A stretch of DNA of 64,000 nucleotides, taken from positions 25,328-89,327 of the forward strand of contig JASMLX010000005.1 in assembly GCA_030748495.1 (NCBI GenBank). The letters are read 5' to 3'. The stretch comes from Candidatus Poribacteria bacterium (GTDB taxonomy: Bacteria > Poribacteria > WGA-4E > UBA9662). The notes below the pieces were generated by a model. The model made no database searches. It saw nothing but the letters and a program-made list of their open reading frames with translations, and was not told the origin of the DNA. Positions within the stretch are counted from its first letter, which is position 1, and each line of letters opens with the position of its first letter. This document shows positions 16,046-25,739 of this stretch, one piece after another. Both the position numbers and the translations under genes were made by a program.

Positions 16046-16473
16046 TCGAAATAACCCGGTGATGGCGGTCGGGATCAAATCATAACCGCATTTTGGCGCT
16101 CCATCTGGCTGGTTTCAGCCTGTGGATTCGTTGAGAAAAACAGTATCGGCAAAAGTGGATTCGAACCGGTAGTTTTGAAGGCCAGCAACTTTCTTCCTCT
16201 ATGAATCGATAATTTTATTGTCCGACAGACTACTGGGGAAACTACCATGGGTTTCGATGTGTTGCCAATGTGAAGTGATAACGACTTAAACAGCTATTGA
16301 AACCTGGGCAAAAGAAAACTCGTGTAGGACAGTTGAGTTATAACCAATTCTTATCTCAATGGTATTTTAGCATAGATACGGGGCGATAAAACATTGGTCA
16401 CAAAACGAGGTTAGGGATTTAGTTGGCGTGTTAACCCCTTCAAACGGGCATTCGACCTCAACCCGGTAAGTAA
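16046..16473. other. Intergenic region with no recognised gene
   Basis: 428 bp between the transposase remnant and the end of the minus-strand membrane protein gene. It may contain the decayed end of the insertion sequence; I see no promoter, RNA gene or complete ORF that can be supported. Confidence 0.4.
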
Positions 16474-17406
16474 CTAGGGGTGGGGATTTCCACCGCTGTT
16501 GTGAGACGAAAGTTGGAGGTAGGGTGGATCGTCAGCAGATTCGATCTTTAATAGGCCAACGACAAGGTGATATAGCGCATGAATCTCAAAGGCAAACGGA
16601 ATATAACCGCCATAGCCCAAAAGCGGCATCTCGAAGATCTTCCAAAAACTGACGAAAGGCACTCGATAGATCCATTTAGGGTAAGAATAGAAGTTCCACA
16701 TCTCCCAGAAAAAACCGCAAATCAGGCATCCGGTAGCTAGCGAAAATATCGACTGCCAATTCCCACTTTGCGTTTTAGTGAGTAAAGATTTGTGGTTTAG
16801 CCAAACGTTGACCGGCTCCAGAATAAAGTGGACTGACATCCAAACAAAAGGGAAAAAATAGTGCGGTCGATACAAAAGCAGGCTCAACATAACCCAGCCT
16901 AAAATGAACATACCAACAGTGGTTCGAAGTCGCATTGTAAGTCGTGGGCCACTGAATGGCCTTTGCATCCATTTGAAGGTTGAAACCAATTCTGCTGTAC
17001 CAAATACGGCCGGGATAACAGTCGAAAAACTAACCGAAGCGAAAGCCGCGTACTGAAGGTCGGTAAACAAATCTCGTCCATCATAAAACCAGTTTTGTGT
17101 CCGCCAATTGATTAGCTCAAACAACCACCAACTGGGCGATGAAATAACGAATAGCAGCAGATAAGACCTGGAACTTCTGGTCAGTAGTGAGTTCCCTTTA
17201 CGTTGGAAGGTCAGAGCATCCACGACTAAACAGTACCCCAGCCACAACGGGAAAAAACCGGAATGAGAAGTGGGAATTGGTGGATCCGTACCGATCACCA
17301 AGCCTGAGAGGAGCCAATTCAAAGGCCAACAAATGGCAACTAAACCCACGCCTAACCAACCGTGAACAGGTACTGTATAACTTTTTATCCGCGTTTCAGA
17401 AGTCAT
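16474..17406 (-). CDS. Multi-pass integral membrane protein of unknown function
   Basis: 310 residues with about eight hydrophobic segments (e.g. WLGVGLVAICWPLNWLLSGLV, SYLLLFVISSPSWWLFELI, VGMFILGWVMLSLLLY, SIFSLATGCLICGFFWEMWNF). Conserved-looking polar motifs inside the membrane region are WWLFELINWRTQNWFY and CGFFWEMWNFYSYPKW, each with a Trp-x-x-Glu pattern, suggesting paired half-repeats. The Glu and Asn residues in these helices may be functional. No transporter or enzyme family was recognised. It starts 7 bp after the end of the giant surface protein gene and is probably co-transcribed with it. Confidence 0.8.
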   Translation of the reverse strand: MTSETRIKSYTVPVHGWLGVGLVAICWPLNWLLSGLVIGTDPPIPTSHSGFFPLWLGYCLVVDALTFQRKGNSLLTRSSRSYLLLFVISSPSWWLFELINWRTQNWFYDGRDLFTDLQYAAFASVSFSTVIPAVFGTAELVSTFKWMQRPFSGPRLTMRLRTTVGMFILGWVMLSLLLYRPHYFFPFVWMSVHFILEPVNVWLNHKSLLTKTQSGNWQSIFSLATGCLICGFFWEMWNFYSYPKWIYRVPFVSFWKIFEMPLLGYGGYIPFAFEIHALYHLVVGLLKIESADDPPYLQLSSHNSGGNPHP

Positions 17407-17412
17407 GAACCC

Positions 17413-20400
17413 TTATTTTGAGACGATGAGCAGTCTGGTGTCGACAACGTTGTCGTCGCTGCTCGCTGTCCCCTTTCCGTTACTGGTCTGAATGGTACAA
17501 AAGTAGACCCCACTGGCTACCAACTGACCCCGGCCAGACCGACCATCCCAGTAAGCGGCTTGAGTCTTGTTAAGATATTTTCCTGCCGGAAGTTGGCCCA
17601 GATCTATTCTTTTAATGGTCTGTCCATTAATACTGTAAATTGAGATCTGAACGGCTGAGGTTCGACTCAATTCAAAGGGAATCCAGGTCTCTGGATTGAA
17701 AGGGTTTGGATAGTTGGGAAGTAGCCTGGTTCGGTCAGGTAATTGGCCACGCCAAACGGTGACCAGTACTTTCAAGACCTTCTCTTCAATCGTAGCAGGT
17801 CTTGATCTCATTTTGAGCTGTTCAATCGCATTCTCCATTCGATCCTGCTGATCGGGTGTCAGGTAAAAACCATTCACCTGATGAGGCGCAGCAGTTAAAC
17901 GGTGACCAAAATGACTCGATACCAGCACCAAATCGAAGATATTAACTTGTAGATCTTGATTGAGATCACCGACCAGATTAGAACCCGTCAGTCCAAACTG
18001 ACCTGCCACTCGAACCAGATCAAAGATGTTGACAACACCGTCGTCGTTAAGATCACCAACCAGCGTTGGTGTTTCTGCGGGGAGTGCGATTGATAGCTGT
18101 TGTTGGCTATCAGTTCCTTTATAATTCTGATTTCCCGGCCAATTGACGGCTATTTCCCAAATCCCGACCTGATCGATATCCATCTGTCGCTTAAAATTTC
18201 CCTCTGAATCCGTTTTAAATTCAAAATGGACCATCTCTGAACTTTCGGGCAAAAAGATTTGCAATTCAATCGTCTGATCTTTCAAGGTAGGTTTGTGGGC
18301 GAAGATATCCTCCGCATTACCCAGTTTAAGTTGGCCGGCGATCTCGATCGTCTCATCATCTAACCTGGCCGTATTTGGGGTCAACCATGAAATTGAGGAG
18401 ACGGCAGAATCGACCTGAAAGGTGGATTTCTGCATAGATGCCTTGAACTGTTCAGTACCTTCAAAACGGGCTATGACGTGCCATTTCCCCACCTCATCTG
18501 GGAGAAAGGGCGGGGTTAGTTGAAATTTCCCATCAGAAACTGTTTCAGTTTGTCTCTGTAGGGTGGTAGTTGAAGGACTGACTAGTGAAATGATAACGGC
18601 TTGTTTGGTAATAGATATATCTCTGGGCTGTTCGGAGTTTGTCTGCGGGGTTACTTTTCCCGAAATTTCGACAGGTTGCCCAAAAGTGAGTTCAACCGGG
18701 ACAACTGTCAACTCCAGACGAGATAACGGTAAGACCGATTCCTGAATCATCACAGTGATTGGCAATCGATGCGTTCTGCCGGTATTGTCACCCGTAGCCA
18801 AAAGATTGAAGGTATGCCCTTGCGTTTCTGCCTCAGCGGCAATTGTTAGTTCGAGTTTGGCGCTAGCTACCGGTTGATCGATCAAAATCTGCACCGCTGG
18901 TGGGGTCATTTCGGCCATGACGCCCTTCGGCACCCCAGCCGAAAAAAGAAAAATGGTATCTTCAAATCCACCTTTCCCTTCAACCGTAATTTGGTAGTCT
19001 ATCTGATCGCCGCGTTCAACAAACTTTAGGGCGTTGGCAACATGAATCTCAAAACTTCTAGCTACTGGTTTCGTCAGTTTGATTGTTACGGTCTCTGTTA
19101 TGCCATTGCTCGTGCGGGCAACCAGGTTTTCCTGGCCAATTTCCGGGCCAGCGGTGTAGGTGGCGATGTAAGTGCCGTCCTGTTGGTCTTGCAGAGAAGA
19201 TACTTGTCCCAATGTGGCGTCGAGGGTAATTTTCTGTTCAGCCAGTCCACTTCCCTGCTGATGCAGGACTGACACTTGGAGTTGGCTGGTTGCCTTACCG
19301 TCAGCGGGTAAGGATAGGGGTGAAGCAGTCACCGTGATAGTAGCAGGTGTCAACGGTTCTGTCAGTTCGATCTGCACCGTGGCCATCTGGCCATTACTTG
19401 TTCTAGCAACCAGGTTCTCTTGACCGACCTGCATTCCAGCCGTATAAATAGCTGTATAGATACCGTTCTGATGGTCTTCAATCAAAGATAGACGCCCTAG
19501 GTCGGGTTCAATGTTGATTCGCTGATCAGCTACCCCGCTACCATCCTGATCAAAAATCTCTAATTTGATCTCAGTTGTTGATTCTCCGTCAGCAGTCAGT
19601 GCCGAGACTGAGGATTGAATCGAAATCTTGGTTAGTATTGATTTTTCAATCAAACGGACGGTCTCCATTTTATCCCCTTGACGAAGTTGATCTACCACCT
19701 TCACCCCTTCAATAACCCGGCCAAAAGCGGCGTAATTGCCGTCCAGGTGTGGGGTATCTTCCAGACAGATATAAAACTGGCTCCCCGCTGAATCCGGAGA
19801 CTGTGATCGCGCCATGGCTAAGACACCCCTGACGTGTTTGGGCATTTTTAACAGTAGACCAGGGTCTTGAAACTCACCGGGAATTGTCCAACCCGGCCCG
19901 CCAGTTCCATTACCCAGTGGACAACCCCCTTGGATCACGAATCCTGGAACGTAGCGATGAAAAGTCAGGTTGTCGTAAAACTGCTGCTGGATCAGATTAT
20001 AGAAGTTTTTTACTGTAACGGGGGCCGCGTCCGGATAAACCTCCAACCTGATTTGCCCTTTATTAGTGGTGATCAAAACGTCTAGTTCTTTTTCGAGTGC
20101 AAGCTCAACGGACTGAACCGGGACAATTATTCCTTTACTATTTTCATAAGCCCCGAGGTCTGGTTTAGAATCATTGGGAGAAGGTCGATCGTGCCCTTCG
20201 ATGTCGACGGTCGGCATACTGTCATCCACAATACCACTGCCGATACAAGGTGATTGATCTTGCAATCGATAGTCTCCTATCGTTGGATCAACAAACATCG
20301 GGTTGGCATCGATATTACCCTGTCCCCACTCCAAAGTGACGGTTTCATCAAAAACCACACCTGTTTTACCACCCTGTATTAAACAGTAGGAGATATCGGC

Positions 20401-21264
20401 TGCACTTGGCTGAGAAGATTTACCGAAGTAGATCTGTTGTAGTGTATTGTCAACTCGTTCACTGTTCTGGTACAGGATAGAATTAACCAGCATGCTGTCA
20501 GAGTCGCTGCAGAAAATACCACCGCCATACATGGCTATATTGCCGTCGATAGTACTGCTATGCAGAAACAGAAGCGAGTCGGACCAGCAGAGAATTCCAC
20601 CGCCGTAGTCGGCCCGGTTACCAGAAATGACCGTGTTGGTGACAACAACAGAAGATTGAGTGAAGAACAGGCCGCCACCGGTCTCCGCACTATTACCGGT
20701 GATCTGTGATCCGGTAATAGTCGGTGAACCGTGATGCGACTGGATACCACCGCCACCTTTGGCCTGATTGTTGATGATCAGGCAGTTACTGATAATAGCA
20801 AAGGCGTCCTCACAGAAAATCCCGGCTCCGGCCTCAGCTACATTTTCCATTAAGATGCAACTGATAATTGTTGGCGAAGCGTCAAAGCAGTATATACCAC
20901 CACCATTTCCTCCTTTGAAATTACCATTTTTGATCGTAAACCCGCCGAAGATGGCCTCTTTGGTTTCCCGATTTTTAAATACGACGCCTCTGGTTTGGTT
21001 GGCTTTTTGGCAATCGATAATACACTTCTCAGCGCTGCTGACAGATTTAACCGTAATTGATTTGCCTTTGAAGTCTAAGTTGACATTACCAAGGCCGGTA
21101 TAAAGGCCATTTGCGACCAAAACCGTATCACCATCGGCGGCAGCGTCAATTCCAGCCTGAATTGTAGTTTGCTGTTGCGGTACGAGAACGGTTGCCGCCC
21201 AAATAGGTAGATGAACTAAAAAGATAAAAAAAACAAATATTTCTTTTTTCATATTTAATTTCAT
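17413..21264 (-). CDS. Giant secreted modular protein: beta-helix, cyclophilin, Ig-like, dockerin, sorting domain
   Basis: 1283 residues. A signal peptide (IFVFFIFLVHLPIWAA) is followed by a right-handed parallel beta-helix of the polymorphic-outer-membrane/choice-of-anchor type at about 30-375, with repeats like NNQAKGGGGIQS and GNRADYGGGILC. A complete cyclophilin-type peptidyl-prolyl isomerase follows at about 390-545 (FYDNLTFHRYVPGFVIQGG, SQFYICLEDTPHLDGNYAAFG). Two invasin-like Ig repeats occupy about 545-735 (each with GQENLVARTSNG), then more Ig-like domains. A dockerin-type pair of calcium loops (GDLNDDGVVNIFDLV, GDLNQDLQVNIFDLV) lies near 1066-1112. The C-terminus (LPNYPNPFNPETWIPFEL to GRGQLVASGVYF) is a FlgD-Ig/type IX-like sorting domain. 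An extracellular surface role is inferred. An alternative start is the ATG at codon 5. Confidence 0.9.
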   Translation of the reverse strand: MKLNMKKEIFVFFIFLVHLPIWAATVLVPQQQTTIQAGIDAAADGDTVLVANGLYTGLGNVNLDFKGKSITVKSVSSAEKCIIDCQKANQTRGVVFKNRETKEAIFGGFTIKNGNFKGGNGGGIYCFDASPTIISCILMENVAEAGAGIFCEDAFAIISNCLIINNQAKGGGGIQSHHGSPTITGSQITGNSAETGGGLFFTQSSVVVTNTVISGNRADYGGGILCWSDSLLFLHSSTIDGNIAMYGGGIFCSDSDSMLVNSILYQNSERVDNTLQQIYFGKSSQPSAADISYCLIQGGKTGVVFDETVTLEWGQGNIDANPMFVDPTIGDYRLQDQSPCIGSGIVDDSMPTVDIEGHDRPSPNDSKPDLGAYENSKGIIVPVQSVELALEKELDVLITTNKGQIRLEVYPDAAPVTVKNFYNLIQQQFYDNLTFHRYVPGFVIQGGCPLGNGTGGPGWTIPGEFQDPGLLLKMPKHVRGVLAMARSQSPDSAGSQFYICLEDTPHLDGNYAAFGRVIEGVKVVDQLRQGDKMETVRLIEKSILTKISIQSSVSALTADGESTTEIKLEIFDQDGSGVADQRINIEPDLGRLSLIEDHQNGIYTAIYTAGMQVGQENLVARTSNGQMATVQIELTEPLTPATITVTASPLSLPADGKATSQLQVSVLHQQGSGLAEQKITLDATLGQVSSLQDQQDGTYIATYTAGPEIGQENLVARTSNGITETVTIKLTKPVARSFEIHVANALKFVERGDQIDYQITVEGKGGFEDTIFLFSAGVPKGVMAEMTPPAVQILIDQPVASAKLELTIAAEAETQGHTFNLLATGDNTGRTHRLPITVMIQESVLPLSRLELTVVPVELTFGQPVEISGKVTPQTNSEQPRDISITKQAVIISLVSPSTTTLQRQTETVSDGKFQLTPPFLPDEVGKWHVIARFEGTEQFKASMQKSTFQVDSAVSSISWLTPNTARLDDETIEIAGQLKLGNAEDIFAHKPTLKDQTIELQIFLPESSEMVHFEFKTDSEGNFKRQMDIDQVGIWEIAVNWPGNQNYKGTDSQQQLSIALPAETPTLVGDLNDDGVVNIFDLVRVAGQFGLTGSNLVGDLNQDLQVNIFDLVLVSSHFGHRLTAAPHQVNGFYLTPDQQDRMENAIEQLKMRSRPATIEEKVLKVLVTVWRGQLPDRTRLLPNYPNPFNPETWIPFELSRTSAVQISIYSINGQTIKRIDLGQLPAGKYLNKTQAAYWDGRSGRGQLVASGVYFCTIQTSNGKGTASSDDNVVDTRLLIVSK

Positions 21265-21350
21265 GTTAATGGCTTAAGAGTTTAAGCCGGTTGTCAGCAC
21301 TTGAGGTACAAGACAGTTAGAGAAAAAGTCGGACAACTACCCTAGACAAA

Positions 21351-21377
21351 CTACTTCAAAATCACCATCTTGCAGGA
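21351..21377 (-). pseudogene. Isolated C-terminal tail copy (KMVILK)
   Basis: The minus strand reads SCKMVILK then TAG. The bases nearly repeat those at 21588-21611, which end the neighbouring broken surface-protein gene. It is probably the residue of another surface protein of the same class; the 210 bp before it are too degenerate to read. Confidence 0.35.
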
Positions 21378-21587
21378 GTTGAGATGTACATCCCGTTCTC
21401 CTGCTCCAATCTCAATTCTATTCCCAACTCATCAGTGCTACTTAACGGACAGTACGTCCGTTTCTACGGTTTGGGTTTCACCTCTTCCGTCGATTTTGGT
21501 TCGCTACCACGAATGTGTACCGCATATTCGCTCCCTTACTAAGGGGGCCTCTTTGGAAAAGGGGAGGAGTTTAGGGTATGGTCGATC

Positions 21588-22415
21588 CTACTTCAGAATC
21601 ACCATCTTGCGTGCCTGACTGTAATCCCCCGCCTGAGACCTCAGGCGCGCTTGCAATTGGTAGAAGTAGATTCCACTGGATACCGGCTCACCCGGTCCAT
21701 TGCGTCCATCCCAGTAAACTGCACGCTCGGTAGTCTGATAATTACTGGTGGGTTTCAAACCTAGGTCAATCTTTCTTACCAATGTACTGTTGCCACTGTA
21801 GATCCTCAAGCGGAACTCTGACTCCTGATGTCGGTTGGTAGGGGATCCAGGTCTCAGGATTAAATGAGTTGGGATAGTTCTGCAGCAGTTGCGTCACTTT
21901 AGGCAAAGGACGGAGGCTAACCGTCAGTTCATGTTGGTCGCTGTCCAGTTCCATCACCCCACCTGCTGTTACTATGGTCTCCATCTGCCCGTCGATGATG
22001 ACTAGTTCTTCACCGACAGGTATATATGTTGGCTATTACCCGTTAGTTGAACCGGTGCTGGTGAAGATACACGCATTTGCCAATTTACTTGTCCATTCAA
22101 CTTTGGTCGAACGTCCCTTCTTAGGCGATATTGGCTACCAACTAGATTGGCTTGATAGTTCTGCCCTTTCGGACCAACCGGTGGCCAAGCTTGATTCATT
22201 CCTTTCAAGCCCTCCGTGGCTGATTTATCTAAGCTGATCTCTAAGGTCTGTCTCCCAATCGCTGGCTGACAGTTCGAGTGAGATTATTACTTCCGGTTGG
22301 GGCAGTTTTTGCGGTGCTGTTGAAGTAACGGTATCACCACCAACAGCCAACTGACATCCAGCCAACGTTAACACCCAATAACCAAAGCCAGGGCTGATTT
22401 TCGCTTTCGGTTCGT
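21588..22415 (-). pseudogene. Broken surface protein with C-terminal sorting domain
   Basis: Reading 5' to 3' on the minus strand, four or more frames piece together one protein. They are QKLPQPEVIISLELSASDW; then GQNYQANLVGSQYRLRRDV; then PVGEELVIIDGQMETIVTAGG running into LLQNYPNSFNPETWIPYQPT; then LRIYSGNSTLVRKIDLGL with AVYWDGRNGPGEPVSSGIYFYQ and RKMVILK. The last two blocks are the FlgD-Ig/type IX-like sorting domain also found at the end of the 1283-residue protein. At least three frame changes separate the parts, so it is a pseudogene. Its 5' side abuts an ISAs1-like remnant, which probably truncated it. Confidence 0.7.
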
Positions 22416-22417
22416 AA

Positions 22418-22800
22418 ATTAATACAGAATCAAGTTACAACACAACCTAGGAGATTAAATTGGCTCATCAGATTTTGTCATACAGGTATCTGATTTGTTT
22501 TTCCAGACACCTTTTCTGGACCCAATAACATCTTATTTTCAGTGTTATATATAATATGTTCAGTACATATTCAGCTGTTTGATCCTTCATATTGTTACAC
22601 TTCCTCCTAAAGTTTTTCCGTCACAACTGATAACGCTGCCTTCTATCGTTGTAGATATTTTGGCAACATGTTTTCTGAAACAGGTCTCTAATCTTTCTGT
22701 TTTAGGACCTTGAATGATAGATCTTATGGCTGTAGATGACGGAGATTGATCCCAATTTAAGTTCAACACTGTTGATAATTCATCAAATCGTTTTTTCTAA
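22418..22800 (-). pseudogene. ISAs1-like transposase remnant
   Basis: The minus strand reads FDELSTVLNLNWDQSPSSTAIR, then LETCFRKHVAKI and VISCDGKTLGGS, which match the N-terminal and first catalytic Asp region of ISAs1/H-repeat transposases (IDGKTLRGS). Further frames give NMKDQTAEYVLNI and EKVSGKTNQIPV, a stop, then QNLMSQFNLLGCVVT, fitting the next conserved block (K-x-NEIPAxxxLL). There are several stops and frameshifts and no C-terminal half. Inactive fragment. Confidence 0.6.
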
Positions 22801-23081
22801 ACGTGTGTATTTTTCTGTATGGGCTGGCTCCGCTAATAAAAGCCGGAATACGACACATCAACACCTTTCCAAGTAGATATTTTTTCCCCTGTTCGCGCTT
22901 TTCACCTTTGATCTGTTTTAATAGTTCAAACAATATACCTTCAACTTCCTTTTAAAATTTTGTGTTGTTATTCTACTTCATTTCTTCGCTAAAATTTGAC
23001 TGTGCAGCCCTAGTAAGATATGTCTGAGGCTAACTAACGCGTCTTAGAATATAAGAGGATAAGCAGCAAATTGTGGGCATT
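22801..23081. other. AT-rich intergenic region
   Basis: 281 bp, low GC, between the transposase remnant and the terminator of the DUF4159 gene. Nothing coding seen. Confidence 0.4.
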
Positions 23082-23116
23082 AAAAAAAGCGCCAACGGTA
23101 AAACCACCAGCGCTTT
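23082..23116 (-). terminator. Rho-independent terminator of the DUF4159 gene
   Basis: On the minus strand AAAGCGC pairs with GCGCTTT across an 17-base interior that has its own GGT/ACC pairing, and the stem runs straight into seven T. It lies 26-60 bp past the stop codon at 23142. Confidence 0.75.
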
Positions 23117-23141
23117 GGGTTAGTTGGTTATGAAAAACTAA

Positions 23142-24626
23142 CTACTGATTTTGGCCTGTTGCTGTAATTTTTGCAGCCTGAGGTGCTGACTCTGGTAAGG
23201 CTTGTGCAGCTAAACGGTCCGTAGGTATATAGCCGCTGTGATCTGAAATTTTACCAGTTGTTAGCGAATAGACAACAACATTGGTCATAAAACGATAGAC
23301 ACCTGGTGAGTAGTGGACTGACCGTGTCGGTAAACTAACCGACTCCATTGCACACATATAGTCGCGACGGAAGATCAAAACTGACAGCTTATCACCAACA
23401 GAGATACCTTCGAGGTAGTTCCGCTTCGGTGGACGTGTACCCCACCAGAAAATGTCGAAACCGACAGGTGGTCCACCCATCTCGTAGAAGTTATTGTAAA
23501 TATCGTGGTCGTTAGCAATCCGCTCAATCTGGAACTCAGGCATCACGTAACGCATCTGGGCCAAGAAGAGACGAATCATAGCTTGGGCCGGTGCATTCAC
23601 CCCACAATCATCGAAAGTTAGTACACCACCCCGTTCTACCAAATACTTCCGCAGGTTAGCGGCTTCAGTATCTGAGAAGCGGCTATCGAGTTTACCGCCG
23701 CCATACTGGCGTCCCATTAAGTTCCGTGAACGTGTTAACGAGGGGTCGTGTCCAGTCATACACACGATAGGACACTTCATCAAGTTGGCATCAGTCAGCT
23801 TAACCGCACCACCTTCAACGTTCATATCAGCCTTGATCTTAGTTCTTTCATTGAGCCATTTTGTCAACGCATTCAGAGAGGATGCATCCGCCCACCAATC
23901 GGATAGGCTATGACGAATACGGGTAAATCTCAGGACACCGCGAATATCTCGTCCCCGACCAATCACACGACCGCCCGGTTCACCCCTTTCAAGAGGAGGC
24001 ACTTCGACATCACCCAAGCTGATGTCTTTTACCACATCACCGAGCACATCACGTTGAACACCAACTTCTTTGACCATGGCTAAGCCAGCAGGACGGGCAA
24101 AGACACCAGCTTTGACTTGTACCGCACCGCCAATCCCACGAGCGATTCCACCAGGCAAGCCCGCAGGTGCTGCAGCGACCGGCCCAGAAAAGGCTAGGGC
24201 ACCCGGTGCATCCGAGGGTGGGAGGTTGGTGTGTGTGACAACCTGAGGTTGCGTGTTAGTGACAACACGAGGTACATTCGGATTAATTGGTGCATTGACC
24301 TTAATTGGTTTATTAGCAAATTCAAGGACTGTTTCCGTTTGAATGGTGGTCGGTCGAACGACTGCTGCGGTCGTAACTCTAGGTTGGACTTGAACCTGTT
24401 CTACGACAACTGTGTTTTCGGTTGGGATCGATGGTTTGATAACAGGTTTGATAATTGGTTTTCTGACTTTCGGCTTGGGTGGTTCTTTGACCTGTACAAC
24501 TTCAGCCCCAATCAGATCTTTAAAGGCTTCAGTTTGGGTAACGAGGTAAACCCCCAAGACAAGCGCTGCAACACCGTGCAGCGCTACAGAGATGACAAAT
24601 GCACTGCCCCCTCTTTTCGCACTCAT
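23142..24626 (-). CDS. DUF4159 domain protein with TonB-like N-terminal anchor
   Basis: 494 residues. The N-terminal helix (AFVISVALHGVAALVLGVYLV) has the S-x-x-x-H spacing (Ser13, His17) used by TonB to contact ExbB/ExbD, followed by a Pro/Val/Lys-rich periplasmic spacer (PPKPKVRKPIIKPVIKPSIP). A Gly-rich region with GLPGGIARGIGGAVQVKAGV follows. The C-terminal half is a DUF4159 domain: VLRFTRIRHSLSDWWADAS, CPIVCMTGHDP, LRKYLVERGGVLTFDDCG, and FYEMGGPPVGFDIFWWGTRPP. Its function is unknown. The architecture suggests a protein energised by a proton-driven motor at the inner membrane. A good ribosome binding site (AAAGGAGAG) precedes the ATG. No exbB/exbD genes are in the window. Confidence 0.85.
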   Translation of the reverse strand: MSAKRGGSAFVISVALHGVAALVLGVYLVTQTEAFKDLIGAEVVQVKEPPKPKVRKPIIKPVIKPSIPTENTVVVEQVQVQPRVTTAAVVRPTTIQTETVLEFANKPIKVNAPINPNVPRVVTNTQPQVVTHTNLPPSDAPGALAFSGPVAAAPAGLPGGIARGIGGAVQVKAGVFARPAGLAMVKEVGVQRDVLGDVVKDISLGDVEVPPLERGEPGGRVIGRGRDIRGVLRFTRIRHSLSDWWADASSLNALTKWLNERTKIKADMNVEGGAVKLTDANLMKCPIVCMTGHDPSLTRSRNLMGRQYGGGKLDSRFSDTEAANLRKYLVERGGVLTFDDCGVNAPAQAMIRLFLAQMRYVMPEFQIERIANDHDIYNNFYEMGGPPVGFDIFWWGTRPPKRNYLEGISVGDKLSVLIFRRDYMCAMESVSLPTRSVHYSPGVYRFMTNVVVYSLTTGKISDHSGYIPTDRLAAQALPESAPQAAKITATGQNQ

Positions 24627-24677
24627 TATATTTTCTCTCCTTTAAATGGTTAAATCGAAATTACGGAGTCCGAGTTC

Positions 24678-24702
24678 GGCGTAGCTAGAGACTAGCTACG
24701 CC
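24678..24702. repeat. Perfect 10-bp hairpin
   Basis: GGCGTAGCTA and TAGCTACGCC flank a 5-base loop, 50 bp upstream of the DUF4159 start codon. It could be part of the leader of that gene or a stem stopping read-through from the lipoprotein gene. Confidence 0.4.
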
Positions 24703-24792
24703 ACAAGACAACATGCAATACACATGCCAAAATCACCAGTGTTTTCCAGTACAATTCACCAAATAACGTTCGATTTAGAGCAGTGGGTCGCC

Positions 24793-24818
24793 AGGTTTGC
24801 CCCAAACGGGGCAAACCT
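24793..24818 (-). terminator. Perfect 11-bp hairpin after the lipoprotein gene
   Basis: AGGTTTGCCCC and GGGGCAAACCT flank a 4-base loop 18 bp past the lipoprotein stop codon (24836). The stem is strong but lacks a T tract, so it may also serve as an mRNA-stabilising end. Confidence 0.5.
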
Positions 24819-24835
24819 ATCACTCGGAACAAGAG

Positions 24836-25669
24836 TTATTTGATCCGAGTTTTCTTGTCGTTGAAGTAGCCAATCTTGTCAGTCATGTTTTGCTCGTGGA
24901 TCAGAATCTCAGTATGGATAGCCATATTTCGCTGTTCAATCGATTCAACCTTGCTGACTTTCCACTTACCAAGGACCTTGACAAAATAAGCCCAAGTTTG
25001 CCCCGGATTACGGAACGCGTTCGGCCCAGTGGCAGATGCGACTAATTGAGACCCACGTTTCTTAATATAGACCTCATTCATAGGGCTACCTTTCCAGTTA
25101 TCGCCTTTAGTTGTGTGATGGCCTTTAGACAGCTTTTTGAGCGTACTGGCGACACCTGCGGCCCCGGAGGCCTCGATCATCTCATTCTCGGCGATATTGA
25201 TGTATAACTGATCTGAGTCTTTCTTGTTCCAATGTACAATTAGCTTGGTGATTTTTCTGTCATTATACAGCTTTCTGTACGTTTCCCAGAACTCAACTAT
25301 CTGGTCGGCCTCGCCAAGGTAATCAATAAAACCTGTTTTCTGGACATCTAGCTTATCCCCACCATTGGTAACAAGGTAAGCCAGTTCGTTTTCTGTGTCT
25401 GTGATCAACCATTCTTTCCCTTCGTCACGCACCAAAATCGTTGATTTCTCGGAGAGCTTAACTCCTTGCCCCGCTAGCTCTTGAGCGATTTCAGCACTAA
25501 ATGCTCCACTGTTCAAAGTGTCAGCGTGGTTTGCTCCCAAGATAACGGCATCGCTTTCTTCCTTAGCTTTAGTTGGAGATGTAGTTTCTTCTCCACAACT
25601 CGTCACAAATACAACCGCCAACAGTAGGAAACCGACGGCCAACCTAATTAGCTTCTGCATATCGTACAT
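24836..25669 (-). CDS. Lipoprotein of unknown function
   Basis: 277 residues. The N-terminus MQKLIRLAVGFLLLAVVFVTSCGEE is a lipoprotein signal peptide with the lipidated Cys in VTSC. Two starts are possible: ATG at 25669 and ATG three codons on; AGGAGAGG lies just upstream. The mature protein is hydrophilic, with a central segment (ILVRDEGKEWLITDTENELAYLV, DQIVEFWETYRKLYNDRKITKLIVHW) that could be a cystatin-like fold. The end has SVEQRNMAIHTEILIHEQNMTDKIGYF. No enzyme motif seen. It stands 71 bp downstream of the GT9 gene and 210 bp upstream of the DUF4159 gene, so may be transcribed with either. Confidence 0.75.
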   Translation of the reverse strand: MYDMQKLIRLAVGFLLLAVVFVTSCGEETTSPTKAKEESDAVILGANHADTLNSGAFSAEIAQELAGQGVKLSEKSTILVRDEGKEWLITDTENELAYLVTNGGDKLDVQKTGFIDYLGEADQIVEFWETYRKLYNDRKITKLIVHWNKKDSDQLYINIAENEMIEASGAAGVASTLKKLSKGHHTTKGDNWKGSPMNEVYIKKRGSQLVASATGPNAFRNPGQTWAYFVKVLGKWKVSKVESIEQRNMAIHTEILIHEQNMTDKIGYFNDKKTRIK

Positions 25670-25739
25670 ACCTCTCCTAAAATATTTTCTAAGTTTGCTG
25701 ATTCAACAACCCCTGAGTCGACTTGCACTAGATTTAATT

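Noticed and set aside
16140..16175. GGATTCGAACC, resembling the T-arm of a tRNA on the minus strand
   Set aside because: The flanking bases do not pair as a T stem, and no acceptor or anticodon arm can be built.
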